Origin: Janthinobacterium sp. BJB426
GTDB lineage: Bacteria; Pseudomonadota; Gammaproteobacteria; Burkholderiales; Burkholderiaceae_D
Reading direction: 5' to 3'
DNA: 64,000 nucleotides
NCBI RefSeq assembly: GCF_002735705.1
Contig: NZ_PDZL01000018.1
Location: forward strand, 1 to 64,000
Shown here: in pieces, positions 17,869-26,422 of the stretch
Layout: the number at the start of each line of letters is the position of its first letter
Numbering within the stretch: position 1 is the first letter of the stretch
Program-made: the position numbers and the translations under genes
The notes under the pieces: generated by a model
What the model saw: only the letters and a program-made list of their open reading frames with translations
Database searches by the model: none
Told to the model about the DNA's origin: nothing

Positions 17869-19971
17869 ATGGTTACTAGAGCCGATGCATTGACCTATCT
17901 TCGCGTTGCCATGGGTAATACCAAGGTGGGCTTCCGTGAGGGCCAGTGGGAAGCCATTCAACACATCGTTAATCAACGAGGCAAAGTGCTTTGCGTCCAA
18001 CAGACTGGTTGGGGCAAGAGCATGGTGTATTTTGTTTCGGCAAAGCTAATACGAGCTCAAGGGGCGGGTGTAACACTCATAATCTCGCCGTTGCTCGCTC
18101 TAATGCGTAATCAAATTGAGGCGGCGCAGCGACTCGGACTTCGTGCGCGGACCGTGAACTCGACAAATCGAGATGAATGGGACAATGTGTGTGCCGAACT
18201 AATGGCCGACCGTGTAGACCTGCTGCTCATTTCGCCCGAACGCCTTGCGAATGACGAGTTTGTGGCTGAAACCCTCCAGCCGATTGCAGCCCGCATAGGC
18301 CTTCTGGTCATTGATGAGGCTCACTGTATTTCCGATTGGGGACATGATTTCCGCCCTGACTATAGACGTATCGGGCAGGTTTTGGCCCGTCTGCCAAATA
18401 ATATTGCTGTATTGGCAACCACAGCAACCGCGAATCGTCGAGTGGAAAAAGACGTAGCCACTCAGCTTGGAGTGGGCGTAACTGTTCAGCGAGGCCCTTT
18501 AGTTCGCGAGAGTTTGGTTCTGCAAAACATGCGATTGGCTGGCCCGGCAGACAGGTTATCTTGGCTGGCAGACAATATTCCGACAATGCCAGGAAGCGGT
18601 ATCGTCTATACGCTTACTACTCGAGATGCAGACCGCGTTGCTGAGTGGCTGCAGTTAAATGGTGTGGATGCTCAGGCGTATCACTCCGGTAAAACGGATG
18701 CGGAGCGCCAAGCGTTGGAGCAGGCGTTACTAGCCAATAGTATCAAATGCCTTGTGGCGACGAACGCGTTAGGCATGGGCTATGACAAGCCGGATTTAAA
18801 TTTCGTTATCCACTACCAGACACCCGGGAATGTAGTGGCTTATTACCAGCAGGTGGGACGTGCAGGTCGCGCCATAGCGTCTGCTTATGGTGTGCTGCTG
18901 TCTGGGGAGGAGGAAGACAAGATTAACGAATATTTCAGGGATTCAGCATTTCCGCCGGAGTGGCAGGTTAATCGAATTTTAGAGACTTTAGATGAGGCCG
19001 AAGAGGGGATGAAAGTGCGTGAAATAGAGCGCGCGGTGAACCTTCGTCAGTCTCAGATTGAAAAGGTATTGAAGCTTCTTGTTGTTGAACGGCAGTCTCC
19101 AGTTGTGAAAATTGATGGTGCATGGTACCGGACGCCTAACCTGTACAAACTAGACCAACAGAGGATTCGGCATCTCACTCAACAACGCGAAACTGAATGG
19201 GCAGAGATGAAGCAATATTTATCGAACGAGCGCTGTCTCATGCAGTTTTTGGCTAAAGCACTTGACGATGATAATGCTGAACCCTGTGGACGCTGCGCAG
19301 TTTGCATAGGCGAACCCTTGCTCCCTGTCAATTTTAGTCGTGCAACGTACGTCCGAGCGCAAAGGTTTGTACGGCATAGTGAGATGCCGCTTGAGCTGAA
19401 GAAGCAGTGGGACATTGAAGCATTACCCCTATATCAAGCCAAGTTTGGCTGGGGAAAGCAGAACATACCTGTTGGACTGCGTGGTGAAGAGGGCAGAATT
19501 TTGTCTCGTTGGGGAGAGCCAGTCTACGGGGAACTTGTAGCGCGTGGAAAGGCACAAGGGGGCTTCGACGACGAGCTTGTTGCTACATCGGCAGAACTGA
19601 TTCGACTCCGATGGCCTGCCGCCGCCTCTTCTATAGCTTGGGTGACCTGTATACCTTCCAATCGTCACCCTGAGTTGGTGCCGAGCTTCGCGCGCCGTCT
19701 CGCGGCGGCGCTAGGTATCCCGTTCCGCGCCGTAATTCAAAAGCCTCGCGAAACGGAACCACAGAAGAATATGGAGAACCGTTACCATCAGTGCCACAAT
19801 TTGGATGGTGCCTTTTTGGTTCAGCCGGAGGCTGGAACGAACGCACCGGTATTACTTGTGGATGACGTAGTTGATTCGGCCTGGACGCTGACCGTAGCAA
19901 CCGCTCTGCTGCGTCAGTCGGGTACTGCTGCCGTTTTTCCGTTTGCCTTGGCTACAACCACTGCAAAGTAG
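17869..19971 (+). CDS. rqlH: RecQ-like helicase fused to phosphoribosyltransferase (RqlH/PsyrA type), 700 aa
   Basis: Residues 1-~340 are a RecQ-type DNA helicase: Walker A QTGWGKS (45-51), motif II IDEAHCISDWGHDF, motif III ATTATA, and motif VI QQVGRAGRA. A RecQ-type zinc region (C-L-M-Q ... C-G-R-C-x-x-C, ~residues 456-482) and a helical part follow. The C-terminus is a ComF-like phosphoribosyltransferase with the PRPP-loop VLLVDDVVDSAWT (~residues 660-672). This fusion next to a DprA-like gene is the signature of RqlHI, also described as the PsyrTA toxin-antitoxin pair, where this protein neutralises its partner and the locus has anti-phage or plasmid-control activity. The DprA-like gene starts 10 nt downstream. 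GGACGCACAATTT precedes the ATG as a weak ribosome binding site. Confidence 0.88.
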   Translation: MVTRADALTYLRVAMGNTKVGFREGQWEAIQHIVNQRGKVLCVQQTGWGKSMVYFVSAKLIRAQGAGVTLIISPLLALMRNQIEAAQRLGLRARTVNSTNRDEWDNVCAELMADRVDLLLISPERLANDEFVAETLQPIAARIGLLVIDEAHCISDWGHDFRPDYRRIGQVLARLPNNIAVLATTATANRRVEKDVATQLGVGVTVQRGPLVRESLVLQNMRLAGPADRLSWLADNIPTMPGSGIVYTLTTRDADRVAEWLQLNGVDAQAYHSGKTDAERQALEQALLANSIKCLVATNALGMGYDKPDLNFVIHYQTPGNVVAYYQQVGRAGRAIASAYGVLLSGEEEDKINEYFRDSAFPPEWQVNRILETLDEAEEGMKVREIERAVNLRQSQIEKVLKLLVVERQSPVVKIDGAWYRTPNLYKLDQQRIRHLTQQRETEWAEMKQYLSNERCLMQFLAKALDDDNAEPCGRCAVCIGEPLLPVNFSRATYVRAQRFVRHSEMPLELKKQWDIEALPLYQAKFGWGKQNIPVGLRGEEGRILSRWGEPVYGELVARGKAQGGFDDELVATSAELIRLRWPAAASSIAWVTCIPSNRHPELVPSFARRLAAALGIPFRAVIQKPRETEPQKNMENRYHQCHNLDGAFLVQPEAGTNAPVLLVDDVVDSAWTLTVATALLRQSGTAAVFPFALATTTAK

Positions 19972-19981
19972 AAAGAGTGTT

Positions 19982-21361
19982 ATGAATAGTAAAGCATTGA
20001 GTAACGATACCGAAGTTGTCCTCTTGTTGTGTGGGCGGTTCGGTGGCGAACGACAGGAGATTTTCCAACCACTATCAAACCGTGAGTATGGGGAATTCGC
20101 CAAGTGGCTAAACAGTCGCGGTTTGCGCCCCGCTGACTTGATGTCGCCATCGGCTCATGAGCATTTGCTAAATGTGCACGAAGCGAAGCTTGAACTAAAG
20201 CGCATCGAGTTTTTATTGGGACGTGGTACCGCATTGGCGTTAGCTTTAGAGCGCTGGAGCCGTGGAGGACTGTGGGTTATCTCGCGAGGTGACATTGAGT
20301 TTCCTAAGCGCTTGAAGCACCATCTAAAGCACGTTGCGCCCCCGCTGCTTTATGGCGCTGGTAACAAAGAATTGTTGAATATAGGAGGGCTAGCCATCGT
20401 CGGTTCGCGCGATGCAATGGGGGCCGCTCTCGATTTCACTCGAAAAATTGCTGCAATGTGTGCTCACGAGGGTATTGGTGTTGTTTCTGGAGGGGCACGC
20501 GGGGTTGATGTGACTGCAATGCAGGGGGCAACAGATGCCGGTGGTTACACGATTGGCGTTCTCGCGAATGACTTACTGAAGGCCGGTGTCAGCCGACAGA
20601 ATCGCATTGGATTGAAGGAGGGTAGGCTAGTGCTTGTATCTCCTTTTTATCCGGAGGCAGGATTCAACGCCGGTAACGCAATGGCTCGGAACAAGTATAT
20701 CTACGCACTTTCCGAATACGCTTTGGTGATTGACTCAGCCCTTGGAAGTGGGGGAACGTGGGCAGGTGCCATGGAAAACTTGGCCCACAAGTGGGTTCCG
20801 CTTTACGTTAGGAACCCTGGGAATGGTCTTGGTAACGCCGCGCTTATTGAAAAGGGAGGTATAAAGTTTGAGCTCTCTCAGAGTGATTCCGTGAAATTGG
20901 TCGATTTTTTTGATGCTACATCCCTTGAAGTAACCAATGTTGCGGAATCAAATTCATCGCATTCACTCTTACCCTCGATGGATATGAGCATGAAAGATTC
21001 GAGGTCTGAAATAAATGCTTCGATGAACACCGAAGAACCATCGCCCAAGGAGCGAGAATGTTTGCCCATTCAGAAAGTTGGGGACCAAACGCCACTTTCG
21101 GCTGAGTCATACCATGAGTCTGCCCCTCATTCTATAAGTAGGCCAATGGGCCCTTTCGATATGTACGATGATTTCCTCGGCAAGCTACATCACGTACTGG
21201 CGCTTGGAGCGTTGACCGACCAAGAAGTTGCCGAACGGCTTGGTTTGGAGCTAGGGCAAGCAAAAGCCTGGCTTAAGAAGGCCGTCGGCGCTAAGTGCGT
21301 TGAGAAGCTCTACAATCCTGTTCGGTATCAATACCTTGGCTCATTTCAGACGAATCCATAG
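19982..21361 (+). CDS. rqlI: DprA-like Rossmann protein (RqlI/PsyrT type), 459 aa
   Basis: Toxin-like partner of the RecQ-PRTase. Residues ~85-300 are a DprA/LOG Rossmann fold: PPLLYGAGN, IVGSRDA, GIGVVSGGARGVDVTAMQ, SRQNRIG and a GSGGTWAGAMENL segment that would bind nucleotide or DNA. A Ser/Glu-rich linker (~320-385) leads to a C-terminal winged helix (GALTDQEVAERLGLELGQAK), as in DprA. It is longer than housekeeping DprA in the linker. ATG 19982 has AGAAAGAGTG before it. Pairing and order with the helicase match RqlHI/PsyrTA, in which the DprA-like protein is toxic when unopposed. A housekeeping dprA is unlikely because of the context. Confidence 0.85.
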   Translation: MNSKALSNDTEVVLLLCGRFGGERQEIFQPLSNREYGEFAKWLNSRGLRPADLMSPSAHEHLLNVHEAKLELKRIEFLLGRGTALALALERWSRGGLWVISRGDIEFPKRLKHHLKHVAPPLLYGAGNKELLNIGGLAIVGSRDAMGAALDFTRKIAAMCAHEGIGVVSGGARGVDVTAMQGATDAGGYTIGVLANDLLKAGVSRQNRIGLKEGRLVLVSPFYPEAGFNAGNAMARNKYIYALSEYALVIDSALGSGGTWAGAMENLAHKWVPLYVRNPGNGLGNAALIEKGGIKFELSQSDSVKLVDFFDATSLEVTNVAESNSSHSLLPSMDMSMKDSRSEINASMNTEEPSPKERECLPIQKVGDQTPLSAESYHESAPHSISRPMGPFDMYDDFLGKLHHVLALGALTDQEVAERLGLELGQAKAWLKKAVGAKCVEKLYNPVRYQYLGSFQTNP

Positions 21362-21375
21362 GGAAATAGATAAAG

Positions 21376-21597
21376 ATGACGCATCGAGAACTAACGCGTA
21401 ATTTTCTGCATCTGGCTAATTCCGTAGCCGCTTCAGCCAGATTTGGGTCCTTCAATTTGCAATTCCGCGTGTCCCCCGACCAGAGCTCCCTGGATGAAGC
21501 TACTCAGCATCGGACTCGTCTAGTGCGCAATTGTCGGATGGGACTGATGCGAATCAAGCATCCCTTTCGCCTGCCAACTGCGTCTCGCAGCATATAG
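21376..21597 (+). CDS. Possible small protein or gene remnant after rqlI, 73 aa
   Basis: ATG 21376 is 14 nt after the rqlI stop. The first ~45 residues (MTHRELTRNFLHLANSVAAS onwards) look protein-like; the rest is Arg/Thr-rich and less so. I do not recognise it. It may be a truncated third gene of the operon. The remaining 21598-21845 gap holds only the structured-looking segment at 21787-21848. Confidence 0.25.
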   Translation: MTHRELTRNFLHLANSVAASARFGSFNLQFRVSPDQSSLDEATQHRTRLVRNCRMGLMRIKHPFRLPTASRSI

Positions 21598-21786
21598 CAC
21601 GCATATGCCTCGTCCTCGAGCCGCTGCATCTGAATAGAGGTCTAGCTGCATCAGCCGGCAGTCGTTGTTACTGGCCGTCGGCAACATATAGGTAGGAGCG
21701 TTAGAAACTTGCGTCTGGAAGCAGTAAGGCTGCGCAACATCACCCGGCGCTTTGAGAGGGATGGTCCTGTCGGCCAGGATGGGCGT

Positions 21787-21848
21787 GAGGGCTTGGTAGC
21801 TGCGGAAGAGTCATGCCCCGTATAGCAACTGGGATGTGAAAGCCCCTA
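21787..21848 (+). other. Compact stem-forming segment, possible structured RNA or element remnant
   Basis: GGGCTT (21789-21794) can pair with AAGCCC (21840-21845), enclosing further complementary C-run and G-run blocks (TGCCCC near 21815 and TGGGAT near 21830). The segment is immediately 3' of the HEPN gene's stop codon on the opposite strand. It could be a bidirectional terminator-like structure, a small RNA or the end of a lost retroelement. No promoter was identified. Confidence 0.25.
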
Positions 21849-23075
21849 CAGCTTTGTCCAGATTTCGGGGCAATTGTATTTCATCAACCTGAAAATTTTC
21901 CGCATTTCAACACCATCAGTGACGTTCTCGAGCGCGGGTGCTGTCAGTATCTTTTTTACGACCCCGCGCGCCATGTCCTGCATTGCTACCAAGTCGAAAG
22001 AATCAACCTCAGCAATTCCTTTATGGGCAACATCTGAGCGAATGCTATAAAGCCGCTTCGCCTCCGTTTCGAGACGAATCCGAGATGCGCTATCGGTACC
22101 TAGCAGCATGGCGACGCTTTCCGATATTTGAAAGGTAATTGACGCGCTTATGAACTCTTTCGGGGGCGAAAGCAGCACTTCTAGTGCAATAGCCGCTTTG
22201 ATAAAGGCGCTCGACGGGACCTTTTCAGCTATGGATTGTCCTACCCAATCTACTGCAAGGAGGAGTTTTTTCGCGAGTTCGCTATTCGAAGTAGAATCGA
22301 AAATCGCCCAAATGCGGTCGTACCCAACTTCCGCGTCGTGGAAGTACGCATCGTCGATATCAAGGTCCGGAATGCTAGAGCCGCGTCCGACCTCTGAGGA
22401 ACCACGTGATTTATTTAGCACGATTGCACGTTTATCGCACGGAGTGTTTTGCGTGAGAATAGAAACAGTAAAACCGCTATTTGGCCCCACCATAAATCGG
22501 ATAGTCCGCTCGAATCGTTCGAAAAGGGCATTGGCAAGTTCGAGCGCCTTTACTGGTTCACGCGCCTTGACCTCCACTTTAATTAGGTAGTGTTCAGACT
22601 TATCAAGGAGGACCATGCCAAGCCGGCCTCGCATGGATTCATCAAGCGGACCAGCGTCCGCATTGGTATGGTAGACAGTGAAGGGACCCAGCGTGACTGG
22701 GCCGCAGTCAGTATCTTTGACTACGCCGTTAATTGGCCTGTAAATCTGATGTTCTGTCACAGGAAGAGTTACAAGGTTCCGCAAAAATTCACGGACGGCA
22801 GCCTTGTCGACTTGGGTTCCTTCAAGTACGTGCGGTGCGATGAACTTGATTACGGCCTTCTCGAAAGTGACCAACGCATATGACGTAGCTAAGGTCTTTT
22901 CAACAGCAAACAACTCTTTCACGGCCGAATAGTATTCTTGTAGCTTGGCTGCCGGAACGGCAATCCCCTCGCCACTTCGCGGAAATTCCATCATTGACAG
23001 CAAAGGATGCTCTGCAGGAACTGCACAGGCAATCAAGCGAGTAGCTATTTTGATAATATCCATTTGTTTGCTCAT
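21846..23075 (-). CDS. ApeA-like HEPN-domain protein, 409 aa
   Basis: Residues ~270-375 form a HEPN domain of the ApeA type. IKAAIALEVLLSPP and SESVAMLLG lead into R346-S-D-V-A-H351, matching the Rx4H ribonuclease motif, in the context LYSIRSDVAHKG. The N-terminal ~260 residues have the mixed character of ApeA-like N-domains but no named motif. HEPN proteins of this type are standalone anti-phage factors that cut host RNA such as tRNA after infection is sensed. The gene lies 117 nt downstream of the degenerate H-NS gene on the same strand. ATG 23075 lacks a clear ribosome binding site; ATG 23063 (four codons later) is an alternative. Confidence 0.7.
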   Translation of the reverse strand: MSKQMDIIKIATRLIACAVPAEHPLLSMMEFPRSGEGIAVPAAKLQEYYSAVKELFAVEKTLATSYALVTFEKAVIKFIAPHVLEGTQVDKAAVREFLRNLVTLPVTEHQIYRPINGVVKDTDCGPVTLGPFTVYHTNADAGPLDESMRGRLGMVLLDKSEHYLIKVEVKAREPVKALELANALFERFERTIRFMVGPNSGFTVSILTQNTPCDKRAIVLNKSRGSSEVGRGSSIPDLDIDDAYFHDAEVGYDRIWAIFDSTSNSELAKKLLLAVDWVGQSIAEKVPSSAFIKAAIALEVLLSPPKEFISASITFQISESVAMLLGTDSASRIRLETEAKRLYSIRSDVAHKGIAEVDSFDLVAMQDMARGVVKKILTAPALENVTDGVEMRKIFRLMKYNCPEIWTKL

Positions 23076-23191
23076 TAGCGGCTACTGTTAAGGTGAGCAA
23101 CGATTCTAAGTCCTTTGACCGAACGTGTCATTAAGCATTGTACCTCGCCACGGGACGATTCGAATAGGATGTATTCGCGCCGTCCAGCGCC

Positions 23192-23437
23192 TTAATTCGT
23201 GATGCGGAACTGTTCCTTATCTTTGCCATCAAGCCAGCGTGGCGCACGGCCACGACCAGTCCAGGTCTCACCAGTTTCAGGGTTCTTAAATTGTGCTGGC
23301 ACCGAGCTCTTCACTTTTTCGGGCTTCGCACGACTTCCGCCCGCGATGTCTTCCACAGTGATTCCATGCAATTGCATCAAGTCTTTGATTGTCTTGATTG
23401 CTCCACTGAGTTCATCTTTGCAGGCAGCTTCGGCCAA
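23192..23437 (-). CDS. H-NS-family protein, start codon lost or N-terminally truncated, 81 aa
   Basis: The C-terminus (FKNPETGETWTGRGRAPRWL) is the AT-hook-like DNA-binding motif of H-NS/MvaT-like nucleoid proteins. The paralogue at 38167-38460 is intact and about four-fifths identical in sequence. In-frame homology here continues upstream (YAKYVEQITKFQSLAEAA) to about 23485, but the codon aligned with the paralogue's ATG is ATA. The nearest usable start is TTG 23437, which would remove 16 residues of the oligomerisation region. It is therefore either a pseudogene or a truncated DNA-binding variant that could interfere with full-length H-NS (inference). Confidence 0.75.
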   Translation of the reverse strand: MAEAACKDELSGAIKTIKDLMQLHGITVEDIAGGSRAKPEKVKSSVPAQFKNPETGETWTGRGRAPRWLDGKDKEQFRITN

Positions 23438-23656
23438 GGATTGAAATTTTGTGATTTGTTCAACATACTTTGCATAGGTTATTATATTCTTACAAGAAAG
23501 TGGGCTGTTTGATGTCGAAAGGAAATGTATTTTTAATGTAATATAGTAGCTAAGAGCATGGTACGTCAGCGGTGCTCATTCGACGGCGGCCCCTGTAATC
23601 CTGTCTACTTTGCGCCGACAACGGATAGCAGAAAAATCAAAAATAGTGGAGGATTG

Positions 23657-24073
23657 ATGCAGCTTAAAGAAGTAATGTCCGTAGATGACCTTAGGAAACT
23701 AGGTTCCGTTGAAATTATTAAAATGGAACTAGAAAAGGAAATCAGTCCGTTAAAAATAGAGGCTAGCAGCTATGATGAAATTTTTGAAATAATACTCAAA
23801 CTCAGAAGAAACTGGGTTCCTTTTATTAGAGGTCCATTTATATCAAAGCAATTGGAGTACGCATACTATTTGACAAAACTCGAAGGAAAGCAACGAACGC
23901 TAGCTCTTGGAGTAGATGAGAGGCATTATCACGATAAGCAATTTGCCAAGCGTTGGTACAAAAAAATCGCAAACATAGTGCACCCGGATAAGGGGGGGGA
24001 TAATCTTGCATTTACAGAACTCAGAAAGTTGTACGATGTAATGATTGAAGATGATGGGGCCGGAAATGACTGA
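23657..24073 (+). CDS. J-domain (DnaJ-like) protein, 138 aa
   Basis: ATG 23657 follows a strong ribosome binding site (GTGGAGGATT). The C-terminal 50 residues are a J-domain with the essential H109-P-D111 motif (KIANIVHPDKGGDN), which in known proteins stimulates Hsp70/DnaK ATPase. The first ~85 residues are Lys/Glu-rich and helical and do not match a known domain. There is no Gly/Phe region or zinc domain, so this is a specialised type III J-protein rather than DnaJ. It overlaps the HNH gene by 8 nt and shares its AT-rich composition, so the two were probably acquired together and work together. Confidence 0.8.
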   Translation: MQLKEVMSVDDLRKLGSVEIIKMELEKEISPLKIEASSYDEIFEIILKLRRNWVPFIRGPFISKQLEYAYYLTKLEGKQRTLALGVDERHYHDKQFAKRWYKKIANIVHPDKGGDNLAFTELRKLYDVMIEDDGAGND

Positions 24074-24794
24074 GAGTAATCTGCCCGCACTTCGACCTGC
24101 GACTACTTTATCCATCAATTTCCCACCTAAAAATGAACACATAACTGATAGTGAGGCTGATAAAACTAGAAAATTGGTTAAAGATAATGGAGAGTACACA
24201 AACGAAGGCAAAGCATATATCAATAAAAAGGCGCTGCCACACTTGCTTGGTACAGATACGCCGGGAGTAAACCGGATTTATAATGATTTGGAAAATGATG
24301 AAAAAATTGAGCTAGGTGATAAAAAGCTAGTGTCAATTCCGGCTGTTCATAAGATAATGTCAGAAAGAATTCAAGAGCCACGTGATACCCTGCAAAAAGA
24401 ACGCATCCGTGATGCAGAGGCTTGCTTAACGGCGTTAAGGGATGCACCTGAGCTGGATAAATACCGTGAAGCTGAAGAGTCAAGAAATAGAAATGAACAA
24501 TCGCTATTGAAAGGAAAAAAGATAGCGGCAGAAAATATAACTGCTTGCCAACTAACTGGTGAACCTTTGGCCTCAAATGCACACGCTCATCATATTGAGC
24601 GGCGAGCCGACAAGCCGAGAATGTCTCGTGACCTGGATAATGTCATAGTTATTAATCCTGAAGCGCACGAAGAGGTACATAGAAACCGGGCAGAATCTCC
24701 CCAAGAACTCCAAGATTTATGCAAAACAAAAGAATGGAATAATCCAGTTAAAAACGACAGCTCTAAAGCGAAAGATAGTGATAAGGAGGAATGA
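24066..24794 (+). CDS. HNH endonuclease-like protein paired with a J-domain protein, 242 aa
   Basis: Residues ~160-210 are an HNH nuclease core: CQLTGEPL, then H175-H176 (AHAHHIERR), N in DLDNVIVINPEAHEEVH, and H205. The second zinc Cys pair of classic HNH is missing, as in many compact members. The N-terminal 110 residues contain a helix-turn-helix-like segment (ALPHLLGTDTPGVNRIYNDL) followed by a Lys/Glu-rich helix. ATG 24066 overlaps the J-domain gene and has a GGGGCCGG stretch upstream. An HNH nuclease kept with its own J-protein suggests chaperone-controlled folding or activation (inference). No immunity gene is visible after it. Confidence 0.75.
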   Translation: MTESNLPALRPATTLSINFPPKNEHITDSEADKTRKLVKDNGEYTNEGKAYINKKALPHLLGTDTPGVNRIYNDLENDEKIELGDKKLVSIPAVHKIMSERIQEPRDTLQKERIRDAEACLTALRDAPELDKYREAEESRNRNEQSLLKGKKIAAENITACQLTGEPLASNAHAHHIERRADKPRMSRDLDNVIVINPEAHEEVHRNRAESPQELQDLCKTKEWNNPVKNDSSKAKDSDKEE

Positions 24795-25138
24795 AATTCT
24801 TTGGCAGGCGAAAATCTCGGTAATTATTGAAAATTCAACTGGCGATTTTTGGGGCATATGTTGCCCGTGAATGGGCACTCTACTAAACGTTCGTCATTAA
24901 ATTACTGATGGCGCCGGACAGGTTTGCAGGTACTGAAGCGCTGCGTGTATTGTATATACAACGTCTCCTTTAAGGTGTTGGAACGACCAGCATGTAGAGA
25001 AGGCAAGCAGCGATAACCCGTCAGATGAATCACAGCACGTAGAGGAAGAGAGTCCTTGTCTTGTTGTTCAGCCGAGAGGTTGTTCGATTAAAAGCATGAA
25101 TCGTTTGATTGGGAAAGTTAATCGAAAGGAACGAATAA
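24795..25138. other. Intergenic region, no gene seen
   Basis: About 340 bases between the J/HNH pair and the tandem zinc-module gene. Short repeated CGATT/AATCG words occur at 25085-25130, just before the downstream ribosome binding site, and could form a small operator. Nothing else is recognisable. Confidence 0.4.
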
Positions 25139-26422
25139 ATGTGGAGTGACAGTGCCTATTACAGCCGATTTGGTAACTGGAGTCTGAATCGCCAACCACT
25201 GTCTGGCGTTCCAAACGACGAGTATCGGGAAGGACTGCAGCTTCTGGTTGACTGCGTCGATTCGGGAGAGATTACATGCCTCGATAGTCAAAATTCCCCC
25301 GTAGCGCGGGAAATTTTGGCAATCCATGGTGAGCGTCGTTTTGAAATGAACAGCAGCTGGGTTGGCTCGCCGCAGGATTGGGCGTGTCCATGCTGCGCAC
25401 GAACAAAAGTCCAGATATCGCGAGTGGGCAAGAAGGAGCAGATACTAGCTAAATGCGTGATACATCACGACCACATGGGCGACGTGTTGGAAGAGACATT
25501 CAATGTCGAGTTCGTTGCGGCCGGAACCAATATTGAGCAAGTGGAAGGCCAGAAGCTCATTGACCGGATGAGTAGCGCGTTCGCGGCATACGATGCGATA
25601 CTTGTATGCGAGGACTGCAATAACGTTGACACTGCTGCCAAGAAGCTCTTGGGGGTGCCGCGTGAGTTCTCGTTCTCAATCGGGCAGATTCGCGGTTTCA
25701 TCCAGGTTAGAGACCATCAGCCGCATACCGTCAATCAGTCCAAGGCGCAGCTTGCCTGGGAAGCCGCCAAGCCAGCGTTTGTGCTGCGCATGCGCATTAT
25801 TAAAGCGGTAGCAAAGGCGGCTGCGACGGATACACACTGGTTCGAACCTTACCCGAGAAAATTTGAGCCAATTCCAGTGTATGGACATGGCGACCGCCGG
25901 CTCTCAAGGATTTCTACGTGGTTCAATTCGGACGTGTTGATAGATGCGTTGGGCATGCAGACGCGGGTTTCGAAAGCGAACGTTTCGCGTTGGCGCGATG
26001 GCACGCATAAGCGTGGCAAACCCGTGCCTGCGAATTACCTGGCCCTACTCAAGAGTGTGGAATATAAAGCGGACAATTGGGATTCGCTTCCAGATGACTG
26101 GGCATGTCCGATTTGTCGTAGAAGTAAATCTCAAATTGTGTATGTGGGTGACCAGGGGCAGGTCCGGTTCAACGTTGCTACTACGGGGCGTGCATGGCAC
26201 GAAACCCCCAAAATTTGCGGTCATTGTTCGAAAGTCCAAATGGCTTTGAAGAGCGAGGTGAAATCTCATCTCGGTGATTTTCGTGATAGCTATTCGTTCG
26301 TATCGCCCAATGAGTTGGCAGGGATAATATTGCCGATACCCCACGCTGACCATCAGGTCCGTCCAGCTGAAGCTGAGCGCCTTTTGAGCAAGATTCTTAC
26401 GAACTACCGCCCTGATGAATAA
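25139..26422 (+). CDS. HNH-like protein with two related zinc modules, 427 aa
   Basis: The ATG at 25139 follows AAGGAACGAATAA. Residues ~80-160 form an HNH-like core: WACPCCARTKVQI, then KCVIHHDHMGD, then VCEDCNNVD, giving C-x2-C, H-H-D-H and C-x2-C-N. Residues ~320-365 repeat the opening (WACPICRRSKSQI) and close with CGHCSKVQ, but lack the HHDH stretch. The protein thus looks like a duplication with one active-site-bearing and one structural copy. Between them, ~210-300 is helical and basic. No signal or membrane segment is seen. It stands alone between gaps of 344 and 603 bases. Probable role: DNA-targeting nuclease of the island (inference). Confidence 0.65.
   Translation: MWSDSAYYSRFGNWSLNRQPLSGVPNDEYREGLQLLVDCVDSGEITCLDSQNSPVAREILAIHGERRFEMNSSWVGSPQDWACPCCARTKVQISRVGKKEQILAKCVIHHDHMGDVLEETFNVEFVAAGTNIEQVEGQKLIDRMSSAFAAYDAILVCEDCNNVDTAAKKLLGVPREFSFSIGQIRGFIQVRDHQPHTVNQSKAQLAWEAAKPAFVLRMRIIKAVAKAAATDTHWFEPYPRKFEPIPVYGHGDRRLSRISTWFNSDVLIDALGMQTRVSKANVSRWRDGTHKRGKPVPANYLALLKSVEYKADNWDSLPDDWACPICRRSKSQIVYVGDQGQVRFNVATTGRAWHETPKICGHCSKVQMALKSEVKSHLGDFRDSYSFVSPNELAGIILPIPHADHQVRPAEAERLLSKILTNYRPDE

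Noticed and set aside
19982..21361. Housekeeping dprA for transformation
   Set aside because: The long linker, the adjacent RecQ-PRTase gene and the island location fit RqlI/PsyrT rather than chromosomal DprA.
23511..23656. Upstream extension of the J-domain gene from 23558
   Set aside because: The extra 33 residues are not protein-like and a strong ribosome binding site precedes ATG 23657.
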